Shown: positions 1 to 5,396, counted from the first letter of the stretch. The stretch is 6,943 nt of DNA from Balneolaceae bacterium UBA3186 (GCA_002364085.1 DEXK01000009.1:1-6943), one strand, 5' to 3'. The notes: a model not told the origin generated them from the sequence alone. Numbers and translations: made by a program.

Positions 1-24
1 CCTTTTAATTAAAACGGACACACC

Positions 25-510
25 ATGACAAAAATAGTACCATTGATTTTATTGCTCACGACACTTTCGGGCTGTCGCCAAATTGAACGAATAACCTCCT
101 CACGCACTGAACGCATTGATTCTGTGCAAGTGAGTGTGCCTATTCCCGGGCATATCTTAGACGTTCCCGTCATTGCAGCAGATACCATTGTTGTCGAAGA
201 TGATCGCGTTCGCGTCACCATCATACCGCTTCCTGATTTAGATTTGTCCGCAGATCCGGAAAGTGTGTCCGCGTCAGGAATCATAAAAAATGACAGTGTC
301 CGCGATGTCCGCAAAGGTGTGAATCGCTACCGAGTGATCGCTGAAGTTAAGCCCGATACCCAACAGGTGAGCGTTGCCGAGAAAACCATAACCGAAACCA
401 AAGAGACTGTAAAGTACGAACGCAAAATACCGTGGTGGGGAACTGCCTTGATCGGTGGATTGATAGCAATAGTGCTTGTGCTTTTGGTCGCAAAAAAAAT
501 CAATCGATGA
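25..510 (+). CDS. Candidate unimolecular spanin (lipoprotein with C-terminal membrane segment)
   Basis: 161 aa. The N-terminus is a lipoprotein signal: K3, a hydrophobic stretch at residues 4-14, then lipobox L14-S15-G16-C17, so the mature protein should begin at a lipidated Cys17. Residues about 18-134 are polar and rich in valine and charged residues, with no recognisable enzyme motif. A single hydrophobic segment at about 139-156, preceded by I-P-W-W and followed by K-K-I-N-R, should cross the inner membrane. A lipid-anchored N-terminus plus a C-terminal membrane helix is the architecture of u-spanins such as phage T1 gp11, which join inner and outer membranes and disrupt the outer membrane in the last step of lysis. 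Function is inferred from topology; no sequence match was tested. The methylase start overlaps its stop (ATGA, 507-510). No endolysin or holin is visible; they may lie to the left. Alternative: an ordinary phage-encoded lipoprotein. Confidence 0.8.
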   Translation: MTKIVPLILLLTTLSGCRQIERITSSRTERIDSVQVSVPIPGHILDVPVIAADTIVVEDDRVRVTIIPLPDLDLSADPESVSASGIIKNDSVRDVRKGVNRYRVIAEVKPDTQQVSVAEKTITETKETVKYERKIPWWGTALIGGLIAIVLVLLVAKKINR

Positions 511-1262
511 TATTAACACGACTGGGAAACAAGAGAGCTCTTGCCGATAAAATAATCCCATTCTTTCCAAAACATGAACTTTACATTGAACCTTTTTTTG
601 GAGCCGGTGGAATGTTCTTTAGCAAGCCGAAAGCAAAATTCAACATCTTGAATGATATTGATGAAGAGGTCTATAATCTCTTCATAATGATACAGCGTAG
701 ATGGGAGGATCTCTACGACTGTTTATTCTTTACTCCGATCCATGAAAAGCTTTGGAAGGAATGGAAGTCCGGCGTGCCAATTGATCCAGTATGGAGAGCT
801 GTTCGCTTCCTTGTATTAAGTAACTTTTCATACTTAGGAAAGATGGAGACTCTTTCATTCCCTTCAAAGAATACTAAGAAGCTTGCTCTCTCCAGGCTTA
901 GAAAAGTTTATGAGCAGATATACGATGTCGACTTTATGTGTTCGGATTTTCAGGAGGTCTTTCGGAAGATTGAAAAAGGAAATAGAGACCGAGCTTTTGT
1001 TTATGCCGATCCGCCTTATCTTGATACTAGCAATAATTACAGCCAGGGATTTACTCCTGAAAACTCAAGCGACCTATTTGATACGCTCCAATCTTCAGGA
1101 ATAAAATGGGCGATGAGTGAATTTGATCATCCCTTTATCTTAGAGCAAGCTAAAGAACGAGATCTGATCGTTGAAAAAATAGGAATAAGAAGAAACCTAA
1201 ATAACAGAAGGATGGAGATCTTAATAATGAACTACCGAAAACCTCAGCAAGAGCTATTCTAG
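507..1262 (+). CDS. D12-class (Dam-like) DNA N6-adenine methyltransferase
   Basis: 251 aa from ATG 507, which overlaps the upstream stop as ATGA; an upstream in-frame ATG at 432 lies inside the spanin gene and is a poor choice. It transfers methyl groups from S-adenosylmethionine to adenine N6 in DNA. Visible family features in order: N-terminal R-L-G-N-K-R (5-10), SAM-binding motif I E-P-F-F-G-A-G-G (28-35), N-D-I-D (49-52) where the acidic residue contacting SAM is expected, and catalytic motif IV D-P-P-Y (168-171). The order motif I, variable region, DPPY is that of the alpha group containing Dam. Length is near the usual 250-300 aa. There is no partner restriction enzyme, so it is probably an orphan phage methylase that protects DNA from host restriction or marks regulatory sites. 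Recognition sequence cannot be read from the protein; GATC is only one possibility. Confidence 0.95.
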   Translation: MILTRLGNKRALADKIIPFFPKHELYIEPFFGAGGMFFSKPKAKFNILNDIDEEVYNLFIMIQRRWEDLYDCLFFTPIHEKLWKEWKSGVPIDPVWRAVRFLVLSNFSYLGKMETLSFPSKNTKKLALSRLRKVYEQIYDVDFMCSDFQEVFRKIEKGNRDRAFVYADPPYLDTSNNYSQGFTPENSSDLFDTLQSSGIKWAMSEFDHPFILEQAKERDLIVEKIGIRRNLNNRRMEILIMNYRKPQQELF

Positions 1263-1306
1263 ATTGTATTTGTGTTTCAGGCTCTTTCTTTTGTATTCTT
1301 TTCTGC

Positions 1307-2080
1307 ATGGAAAAATTGCCAAACATACTATATAAATACCAGTCTTTCGAAGATCAATATTCATTAATTAACCTTATCAATTGTCAGGTGTATTTTCAAG
1401 ATCCCACATTACTCAATGATCCTTTCGATTGTACTCTTAATCCGATCATAAAGAATTTGAATTCGAAAGAGAAGTTATTACTTCACAACAGATACATTTC
1501 AAGCTCCGGAAATAATATTTCATTTGATGATTTTATTAACAATACTAATGATGTTAATTTTGGGAAACAGACTCAAATACATAAAATGATAACTGAGTTT
1601 TATCAAGGAAACCCAGTCCTGTGTTTATCAAAATTGTATAATTCTATATTGATGTGGAGTTATTATACAGAAAAGCATTCTGGATTTTGTTTAGGTTTTG
1701 ATACTCGCTTTGAACCTTTTAATAAAGCTTTTAGAGTAAATTATAAAAAGGAATTTCCATTATTAAGGCTAATGGATTTGATATCTAAAAATCAACGTGA
1801 CGTCAACAAAAGGTTGAGCCCGCTTTTAACAAAATACCATGACTGGAAGCATGAAAAAGAATTTAGAGCCTTTCACTCTGAAAAACCCACTACATTTAAA
1901 TATCCATTAAAAGCTCTGACAGATATATATTTAGGACTTAAAATAAGTGATCTAAATAAAGAAAAATTATTGAAAATAGTATCTGACGTTTATAAAAATA
2001 ATGTTAATGTATGGGAAGCCAAACCTATTCAGCAACAATATCAAGTTAAATTCAATAAGCTAGATTTGGCTTTGGTTTAA
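1307..2080 (+). CDS. DUF2971 family protein
   Basis: 257 aa. Family hallmarks are visible: N-terminal L-Y-K-Y-Q-S-F (8-14), N-D-P-F-D (37-41), then C-L-S (106-108), M-W-S-Y-Y (116-120) and H-S-G-F-C-L-G-F-D (124-132), and near the C-terminus W-K-H-E-K-E-F-R (180-187). Molecular function is not established to my knowledge; conserved acidic, Arg and aromatic residues suggest an enzyme or nucleotide-binding role, which is inference. It starts 44 bp after the methylase stop with no convincing ribosome binding site. The gene is clearly more AT-rich than the methylase before it, suggesting separate acquisition. It converges on the BRO-N gene and their stop codons overlap in the TTAA at 2077-2080. 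Being cargo beside lysis-type genes, it may be a moron, possibly for defence against other phages. Family call is confident; role is not. Confidence 0.9.
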   Translation: MEKLPNILYKYQSFEDQYSLINLINCQVYFQDPTLLNDPFDCTLNPIIKNLNSKEKLLLHNRYISSSGNNISFDDFINNTNDVNFGKQTQIHKMITEFYQGNPVLCLSKLYNSILMWSYYTEKHSGFCLGFDTRFEPFNKAFRVNYKKEFPLLRLMDLISKNQRDVNKRLSPLLTKYHDWKHEKEFRAFHSEKPTTFKYPLKALTDIYLGLKISDLNKEKLLKIVSDVYKNNVNVWEAKPIQQQYQVKFNKLDLALV

Positions 2081-2379
2081 ATATATTTATTAAGAGCTGG
2101 CTCTACTTCCGTAATAAAAAACTTCTCGAAATCTAAAGCCTGTATCTCATCACCCGCATTGAATATCATTTTGTAAACTCCGGCACGGTTTACTACCGAC
2201 AATGATTCCTCTTGTAGACTGAAAGCCTCAAGCTCAGGAATGAGTTCATAGTTTGGTATCGAATACTTCTTACCAACTATTGATGCGATATCCTGAAATG
2301 CAAAAACGGGATCATCAGGGAGTCCAAAGATTCGGATTGGTTTCTTTTCAAAATGAATGGTAATTCTTGGGGTAGGCAT
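2077..2379 (-). CDS. Short BRO-N domain protein (antirepressor-like)
   Basis: 100 aa, essentially one BRO-N domain. Visible matches to the family: I-R-I-F-G near residues 15-19, P-V-F-A-F-Q-D-I-A (24-32) corresponding to the usual PWFvakDvA segment, and a C-terminal half with V-N-R-A-G-V-Y-K (about 63-70) and F-E-K-F-F-I-T-E-V-E-P-A-L matching the vNEsGLY ... FrrWvteEVLP pattern. BRO-N domains occur in phage antirepressors and DNA-binding regulators, usually joined to a C-terminal domain such as KilA-C. Here nothing follows, so the protein may act alone, interfere with a longer relative, or be a remnant. The start (ATG 2377-2379) has no SD-like sequence; instead a repeat arm of the upstream structured region occupies the space directly before it. 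Last gene of the minus block. Confidence 0.85.
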   Translation of the reverse strand: MPTPRITIHFEKKPIRIFGLPDDPVFAFQDIASIVGKKYSIPNYELIPELEAFSLQEESLSVVNRAGVYKMIFNAGDEIQALDFEKFFITEVEPALNKYI

Positions 2380-2406
2380 AGCTTAGTGTTTTGGGAGTTT
2401 TAAAAA

Positions 2407-2478
2407 TGATGCCGGGTTGCTCCCAGTGATCACTAAGAATCACCACCGGATTGACTACCAGTGACAACACCGGCATCA
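2407..2478. repeat. 9-bp inverted repeat TGATGCCGG / CCGGCATCA
   Basis: TGATGCCGG at 2407-2415 and CCGGCATCA at 2470-2478 are perfect inverted copies 54 bp apart. They enclose arm B. The right half also overlaps the local hairpin at 2466-2488 (AACCACG-type stem: AACACCG/CGGTGTT), so it too has two possible partners. If it pairs while arm B is paired with A or C, the result would be a pseudoknot. Confidence 0.7.
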
Positions 2479-2488
2479 AATCGGTGTT
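2466..2488 (-). repeat. 7-bp hairpin, 9-nt loop
   Basis: AACACCG (2466-2472) and CGGTGTT (2482-2488) form a perfect 7-bp stem around a 9-nt loop, located between arms A and B. No T-run follows on either strand, so it is not an intrinsic terminator. Confidence 0.7.
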
Positions 2489-2519
2489 AGTTTCTTCTTA
2501 GTGTTTTTGGGAGCTTGTA

Positions 2520-2538
2520 ATGTAAGAAGGTTTTACAT
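2520..2538 (-). repeat. 6-bp hairpin ATGTAA/TTACAT
   Basis: ATGTAA (2520-2525) and TTACAT (2533-2538) pair around a 7-nt loop. It sits between the long nested hairpin and arm A. It is short and AT-rich, so it is weak on its own and is listed as part of the structured region. Confidence 0.45.
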
Positions 2539-2614
2539 AATGATCATGCATCTGGCATAAGATTTTATAATTGCATCGCTTACAAAACTAGCCTTATGCG
2601 AATCGCAGATCATT
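2539..2614 (-). repeat. Long nested hairpin just after the lipoprotein stop
   Basis: Outer arms AATGATC (2539-2545) and GATCATT (2608-2614) are perfect. Inside them are TGC/GCA (2547-2549 with 2605-2607), then GCATAAG (2555-2561) with CTTATGC (2593-2599), then an 8-bp AT-rich stem (2563-2570 with 2580-2587). The one mismatch of the last stem is A-C when read on the plus strand but becomes a G-U pair on the minus strand, which mildly favours an RNA made from the minus strand. It begins 6 nt after the lipoprotein stop codon and lacks a T-tract, so it may stabilise the 3' end of that mRNA or begin a separate RNA. Confidence 0.65.
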
Positions 2615-2620
2615 GTCAAT

Positions 2621-3112
2621 CTACATATTTCGAGTGTATTCTAGTGTTCCGCCTGAATAGGATTTTGCGATCTTTTCAAGTTCACTCCAACTTCTACCAG
2701 TGTAACTAGATTTAGCTCCTCGATTTTGGATTTCGTTATCATCAGAACCATAAGGAGGTGGAATTAAAAACTTGCCAGTAAGTTTAACAGCTGTCTTTCC
2801 ATTCGACTCACGAACCGAAGCGTTGATAGTTACCTTCATTCCTCCGCTTGATAAGCTACTACCCAAAGTTTCTTTTGGTTGAAATGGTTCCGTAGTAATG
2901 TTCATCAATACAGCATCTGATGATGAGATTGAATAACCTGCATCAGTTAAAGCTTGCGCAATTTTTCTATATGCTGTTTCCGGTTCATCATCAGATAATA
3001 TCCAAATAGCATCGGCTTTTTCCATTGCAGATGAAGCGGGCCCTGCTGGAGGTAGTGTTGTAGCACATCCAGTAAGGAAAAGTGCAATTGTAAGTATTAT
3101 TAATTGTTTCAT
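2621..3112 (-). CDS. Predicted outer-membrane or periplasm-facing lipoprotein
   Basis: 163 aa. The signal peptide has K2, a hydrophobic core at residues 4-13 and lipobox L13-T14-G15-C16, so Cys16 should be lipidated. A short Pro/Ala/Ser linker (17-30) follows, then a domain with alternating hydrophobic residues typical of a small alpha/beta fold: helix around A-Y-R-K-I-A-Q-A-L-T-D-A-G-Y (47-60), the segment I-T-T-E-P-F, several predicted strands, and a C-terminal helix around S-W-S-E-L-E-K-I-A-K-S-Y. I recognise a general type of small Bacteroidota lipoprotein but no named family. The start is supported by AAGGA about 8 nt upstream and the 9-nt gap after the preceding gene. A phage-borne envelope lipoprotein could act in superinfection exclusion or lysogenic conversion; that is inference only. 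Confidence 0.88.
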   Translation of the reverse strand: MKQLIILTIALFLTGCATTLPPAGPASSAMEKADAIWILSDDEPETAYRKIAQALTDAGYSISSSDAVLMNITTEPFQPKETLGSSLSSGGMKVTINASVRESNGKTAVKLTGKFLIPPPYGSDDNEIQNRGAKSSYTGRSWSELEKIAKSYSGGTLEYTRNM

Positions 3113-3121
3113 GATGTTTCC

Positions 3122-3553
3122 TTAATTGTATTGTTTTGTTATTAACTGGTGTCCTTCCAGGGGTGCTTTTATTTCGTGGCGTTTGTAATCCGGGTGGTGT
3201 GTCTCCGGAACTTTCCCTCTGCCGTAAATGGCTTCCGCCAAATCAGGAGCTTCAATCAGTGCCGGTTCTTTTGCCGGTGCTCTCTTGTACTGATCTACCT
3301 GCTCCAGTAAAAACTTCTCCGTAACCTGAGCAACCATTTTAAGCCAATCGCCCTCGGTTTTAATTTGGCGACCTTTCATTAAGTTAGAAGTGTACCAAAT
3401 CTTATCGGTGAGATCGCGGAGCTGCCGTTGCTTCATCTCAATCTTCAATCCATGCTGCAATGCCTTCGCGAGCTCGTTATCAAATACCGACCGAAAGTTC
3501 TCAGCTCCCTTAGCTTTTCGGTACGCCGGCAATATGGATTGGTTGAGTGTCAT
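3122..3553 (-). CDS. Hypothetical phage protein, 143 aa
   Basis: No family recognised. The first ~100 residues look largely helical and charged (for example residues 20-50 and 68-90), with no signal peptide or membrane segment. The C-terminal third is Pro/Lys/His-rich (P-A-K-E-P-A and later H-H-P-D-Y-K-R-H), probably flexible. The ATG follows the TAA of the DUF2513 gene with no gap (TAAATG), which suggests translational coupling. GC is visibly higher than in the three genes upstream and resembles the head-protein gene instead, so this gene probably belongs to the phage backbone and the AT-rich genes before it may be an insertion. A cytoplasmic structural or accessory role is possible but not shown. 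Confidence 0.8.
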   Translation of the reverse strand: MTLNQSILPAYRKAKGAENFRSVFDNELAKALQHGLKIEMKQRQLRDLTDKIWYTSNLMKGRQIKTEGDWLKMVAQVTEKFLLEQVDQYKRAPAKEPALIEAPDLAEAIYGRGKVPETHHPDYKRHEIKAPLEGHQLITKQYN

Positions 3554-3934
3554 TTAAATAATAGATTCAAGTGCTTTTGTGGCTACATTCTTTATCACTT
3601 CAATAGACACACCGGTACCGGTGCTATTTAGAAAGTTTTTTACCTTATCCCATACTCTATTATCTCTGACCTTATTAATAAACTCATGACCATTATAAGT
3701 TAATCCTCCAATAGATCCTGGTAATTTACCACCGATCTGATCCATAGAATTAAATGTTGCTCTAATCAAATTTGCTTCTCTTAGAATCAGCAAGTATTCA
3801 ATTAGTTCGTTTCTATCAAAACCATGTTTATTAGTAATATCTTCAACGAAATTTCTTCCATCTTCAGTAGTATTCGGTAGAATTGTTTCAACTTCCAATA
3901 GTACTGTTCTTAATTTGTCAGCTTCTAATTTCAT
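3554..3934 (-). CDS. DUF2513 domain protein
   Basis: 126 aa. It matches the pattern of DUF2513 phage and prophage proteins: the N-terminal helix M-K-L-E-A-D-K-L-R-T-V-L-L-E-V-E, a winged-helix-like middle with I-E-Y-L-L-I-L-R-E-A-N-L-I (45-57), then L-T-Y-N-G-H-E-F-I-N-K-V-R-D (78-91) and V-W-D-K-V-K near 94-99, the counterparts of the family's LtwaGHdFLdaiRddtvWekvK. Function is unknown; the fold suggests a small DNA- or protein-binding module. An SD-like GGAG lies about 8-11 nt before the ATG, and 12 nt separate it from the upstream gene. It is AT-rich like the next two genes upstream. A 14-bp palindrome inside it (3610-3623) arises from the codons ACC GGT ACC GGT. Confidence 0.88.
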   Translation of the reverse strand: MKLEADKLRTVLLEVETILPNTTEDGRNFVEDITNKHGFDRNELIEYLLILREANLIRATFNSMDQIGGKLPGSIGGLTYNGHEFINKVRDNRVWDKVKNFLNSTGTGVSIEVIKNVATKALESII

Positions 3935-3946
3935 CTATTTCTCCAG

Positions 3947-4156
3947 TTATTTAATAAGGTCTATTTCTCTCATTATTTCTGTTACGCATTCCCATAAATC
4001 GTCGGATTTTACTTTTAGCTTTTGATCAGCACTAACAGCATGAACAGTTAAATTTGATGAAACACCTTCAGTTTCTAGTATTAATTGAAACCCTTTATAT
4101 GAAGAAGCTCTATCTGGCGAATTTAATTGGTAATATATAACTTGATCCTTTTCCAT
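3947..4156 (-). CDS. Hypothetical protein, 69 aa
   Basis: Not recognised. A small, soluble, acidic protein with alternating hydrophobic residues suggesting a beta-sheet (Q-V-I-Y-Y-Q-L, F-Q-L-I-L-E-T, L-T-V-H-A-V) followed by a C-terminal helix (D-L-W-E-C-V-T-E-I-M-R-E-I-D). It is probably real because its start overlaps the preceding stop by 1 nt (TAATG at 4158-4154) and because it sits in an unbroken chain of same-strand genes sharing its low GC. Co-inheritance with the DUF1737-like and DUF2513 genes suggests an accessory cassette. Confidence 0.75.
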   Translation of the reverse strand: MEKDQVIYYQLNSPDRASSYKGFQLILETEGVSSNLTVHAVSADQKLKVKSDDLWECVTEIMREIDLIK

Positions 4157-4359
4157 TAATTATCAATTCTATATTTCACTAAAGTTTGGTAAAAAGTATG
4201 TATAGTTCTTGGTAATCTGCCCTCTTTAGAATCTTTAGTGATAACAACTGCCCCGATCGGTTCGAATCCCAAATTCACGTGATCTTGAACATCTCTTATC
4301 AAAGCCAGCCTATTTTCAGCTTCTAATATCAAATAATCAATCGCCTTTCTATTTGCCAT
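4156..4359 (-). CDS. DUF1737-like small protein
   Basis: 67 aa from ATG 4357-4359. A GTG three codons upstream (4366-4368) is also possible and would overlap the head-protein stop; I prefer the ATG because it follows that stop as TGA-A-ATG and has GGGTGA just upstream. The central segment V-N-L-G-F-E-P-I-G-A-V and the end F-Y-Q-T-L-V-K-Y resemble the eGWqpiGGv ... yQAMvk pattern of DUF1737 and similar small phage proteins, which have no defined function that I know of. An N-terminal helix precedes it. The similarity is short, so the family name is tentative, but the gene is well supported by its stop/start overlap with its neighbour. Confidence 0.75.
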   Translation of the reverse strand: MANRKAIDYLILEAENRLALIRDVQDHVNLGFEPIGAVVITKDSKEGRLPRTIHTFYQTLVKYRIDN

Positions 4360-4360
4360 T

Positions 4361-5209
4361 TCATTCACCCGGTACTTTTAATTGTAGATTATTGTCTTCG
4401 AGCGGCACAACCGGATCTGTATTAATATTACTTGCTAACTCCTCATCCCATTCAGGATCAACCCAAAGCCAAGAATGAATGCAATTCCATCCGCCGGCAT
4501 AGATCTTAACAGGACTCAACTGACCGTTATCCATTTGCTCGATGTCTTGGAGAGTAAAGACTTTACCGATAAGGCGCAAACAAAAAGGGCGAGTGTTCAC
4601 CCGGGCGTCACCGTAATAGAAGCCATGCTGTAAACTTGCGCTCTCTCGCACTTGCTCTCGACCGATGCGGTTATAGCTGCTAACAATCAATCGAGCGTTT
4701 GTACGGGCGTAGTGTGCTTTGCCATCGGCGTACTGGAAGATGAGCTCCTCGAGATCCTCGCGATTAAAAAATCCCTGAGCCAATTCGCTCTGCATTACTT
4801 CCTTGGTTCCCTCGCGAAGCTCCTCACGCATGCTTGCCAAGTTAGTGCTGAAGAGTTTCGAGATCTCCGCAATATCATCGGTTCGATTGATGGCGTCCTT
4901 CAGTCCGGGAAGCTCCACGCCAACCGACTGGTAGAAAGTAGTTGTCCTGGTAAGCACATCATCAATGGAAGATTGGATCTCATCCTTCATGTTCACGTTA
5001 ATAAAATCAGAAGAAGCCTGAATAGCCGATTCAATTACATCATCAATATTGATGGATGCCAATTCCGATTTTGAAAACGAACCAAGCACATCCAAAATCG
5101 TATCGGTGTAAGTTCGCACAAAATCATCCACCGAGCTGTACGATCCCGACTCAGCAAGTATGCTTTGAATGCGCTGCTCAAGAGATTCTATTTCTGCGAA
5201 TATGCTCAA
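4361..5209 (-). CDS. Phage minor head / head-morphogenesis protein (SPP1 gp7 / Mu F-like C-terminal domain)
   Basis: 282 aa. The N-terminal two thirds (1-150) are helical, acidic and poor in cysteine. From about 165 the protein matches the C-terminal domain of phage Mu gpF/SPP1 gp7 proteins: A-R-T-N-A-R (168-173), G-F-Y-Y-G-D-A-R-V-N-T-R-P-F-C (196-210), G-K-V-F-T-L (215-220), and Y-A-G-G-W-N-C-I-H-S-W (237-247). C210, C243 and H245 are the expected conserved residues. Such proteins are minor capsid or head-assembly components linked to the portal; no portal, protease or major capsid gene lies in this window. The start is TTG at 5207-5209, overlapping the stop of the 51-aa gene (TTGA); no ATG or GTG was found close downstream. 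GC is higher than in the genes that follow it. Confidence 0.85.
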   Translation of the reverse strand: MSIFAEIESLEQRIQSILAESGSYSSVDDFVRTYTDTILDVLGSFSKSELASINIDDVIESAIQASSDFINVNMKDEIQSSIDDVLTRTTTFYQSVGVELPGLKDAINRTDDIAEISKLFSTNLASMREELREGTKEVMQSELAQGFFNREDLEELIFQYADGKAHYARTNARLIVSSYNRIGREQVRESASLQHGFYYGDARVNTRPFCLRLIGKVFTLQDIEQMDNGQLSPVKIYAGGWNCIHSWLWVDPEWDEELASNINTDPVVPLEDNNLQLKVPGE

Positions 5210-5361
5210 GATTTTTCAACTAGCTTAATGGATTTTATTGTTGCACGCGGATAGAACTTTTTAAATTCATAGCGAACATCAGCTCTATCCTCCGCTTCTA
5301 ATTCTGTTTTCCAAACAGGTTTGTTGCTCCAATCAGGTGTGTATTCTATTTCGAATTTCAT
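5206..5361 (-). CDS. Small hypothetical protein, 51 aa
   Basis: Read by translating the gap by hand: M-K-F-E-I-E-Y-T-P-D-W-S-N at the start, ending I-K-L-V-E-K-S then TGA. Composition is protein-like and basic (F, K, E, Y, W), with alternating strand, helix (E-A-E-D-R-A-D-V-R-Y-E-F-K-K-F) and strand pattern, and no membrane segment. Support: an open frame from ATG, a stop overlapping the next gene's TTG start, an AT-rich leader repeat directly before the ATG, and otherwise a 185-bp gap in a compact block. Family not recognised. Confidence 0.75.
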   Translation of the reverse strand: MKFEIEYTPDWSNKPVWKTELEAEDRADVRYEFKKFYPRATIKSIKLVEKS

Positions 5362-5396
5362 AATCCTTAATTTTTCATTCTTAATTTTTAATTCCT
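5362..5396 (-). repeat. AT-rich leader repeat, copy 1
   Basis: On the minus strand this gap reads as AATTAAAAATTAAGAAT-type units from the stop of the 65-aa gene to within 3-4 nt of the next ATG. It closely resembles the leader at 5751-5785. It may be an upstream A-rich translation signal or a dispersed repeat of the host genome. Confidence 0.6.

Larger units (their letters stand above)
2382..2514 (-). repeat. Three-copy repeat (arms A, B, C) with alternative pairing
   Basis: Plus-strand copies: CTTAGTGTTTTGGGAG at 2382-2397 (C) and CTTAGTGTTTTTGGGAGC at 2497-2514 (A). The inverted copy GCTCCCAGTGATCACTAAG lies at 2419-2437 (B) and contains the 10-bp palindrome AGTGATCACT (2425-2434). On the minus transcript, A:B gives 7 bp (GCTCCCA/TGGGAGC), an internal loop and 7 bp (CACTAAG/CTTAGTG). 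B:C gives 6 bp plus the same 7 bp. A and C cannot pair with B at the same time. Confidence 0.85.
2380..2620 (-). promoter_or_regulatory. Noncoding 241-bp region dense in inverted repeats; candidate leader RNA or operator of BRO-N
   Basis: No credible gene fits here. On the minus strand, from the lipoprotein stop toward BRO-N, the region contains a long nested hairpin (2614-2539), a 6-bp hairpin (2538-2520), repeat arm A (2514-2497), a 7-bp hairpin (2488-2466), arm B (2437-2419), a 9-nt complement of hairpin sequence (2415-2407) and arm C (2398-2382), which ends 2 nt before the BRO-N ATG. Arm B is complementary to both A and C, so two alternative folds are possible, one masking the start region. 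This is the layout of a translational switch or attenuator, but a DNA operator with repeated sites, or a small structured RNA processed from the lipoprotein mRNA, would also fit. No clear promoter or U-tract terminator was seen. Confidence 0.5.

Noticed and set aside
432..506. Longer N-terminus for the methylase starting at ATG 432
   Set aside because: It would overlap the spanin's membrane segment, while homologues begin near the R-L-G-N-K motif; ATG 507 gives the normal ATGA overlap.
1263..1306. Bacteroidota-type promoter (TTTG and TAnnTTTG) before the DUF2971 gene
   Set aside because: Some T-rich pieces resemble it, but no pair with correct spacing was found.
2348..2476. 42-aa minus-strand ORF running through arms B and C into the BRO-N gene
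   Set aside because: It overlaps the BRO-N start in another frame, carries no recognisable motif, and its sequence is dictated by the repeats.
2382..2514. CRISPR array
   Set aside because: Only three related units, one inverted, with irregular spacing and no cas genes.
2533..2613. 26-codon minus-strand ORF (M-I-C-D-S-H-K... ending M-I-I-M) spanning the nested hairpin
   Set aside because: Its ends coincide with the inverted repeat, it has no ribosome site, and its composition is explained by the repeat. A leader peptide cannot be excluded but nothing favours one.
2380..2620. Retron or diversity-generating element, because of the structured RNA
   Set aside because: There is no reverse transcriptase, no adenine-biased template/variable repeat pair and no suitable effector in the window.
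3610..3623. 14-bp perfect palindrome CACCGGTACCGGTG
   Set aside because: It lies inside the DUF2513 gene and follows from the repeated codons ACC GGT ACC GGT (Thr-Gly-Thr-Gly), so it is probably incidental.
4652..5074. 140-aa plus-strand ORF
   Set aside because: Antisense to the recognisable head-morphogenesis protein; no motif or ribosome site.
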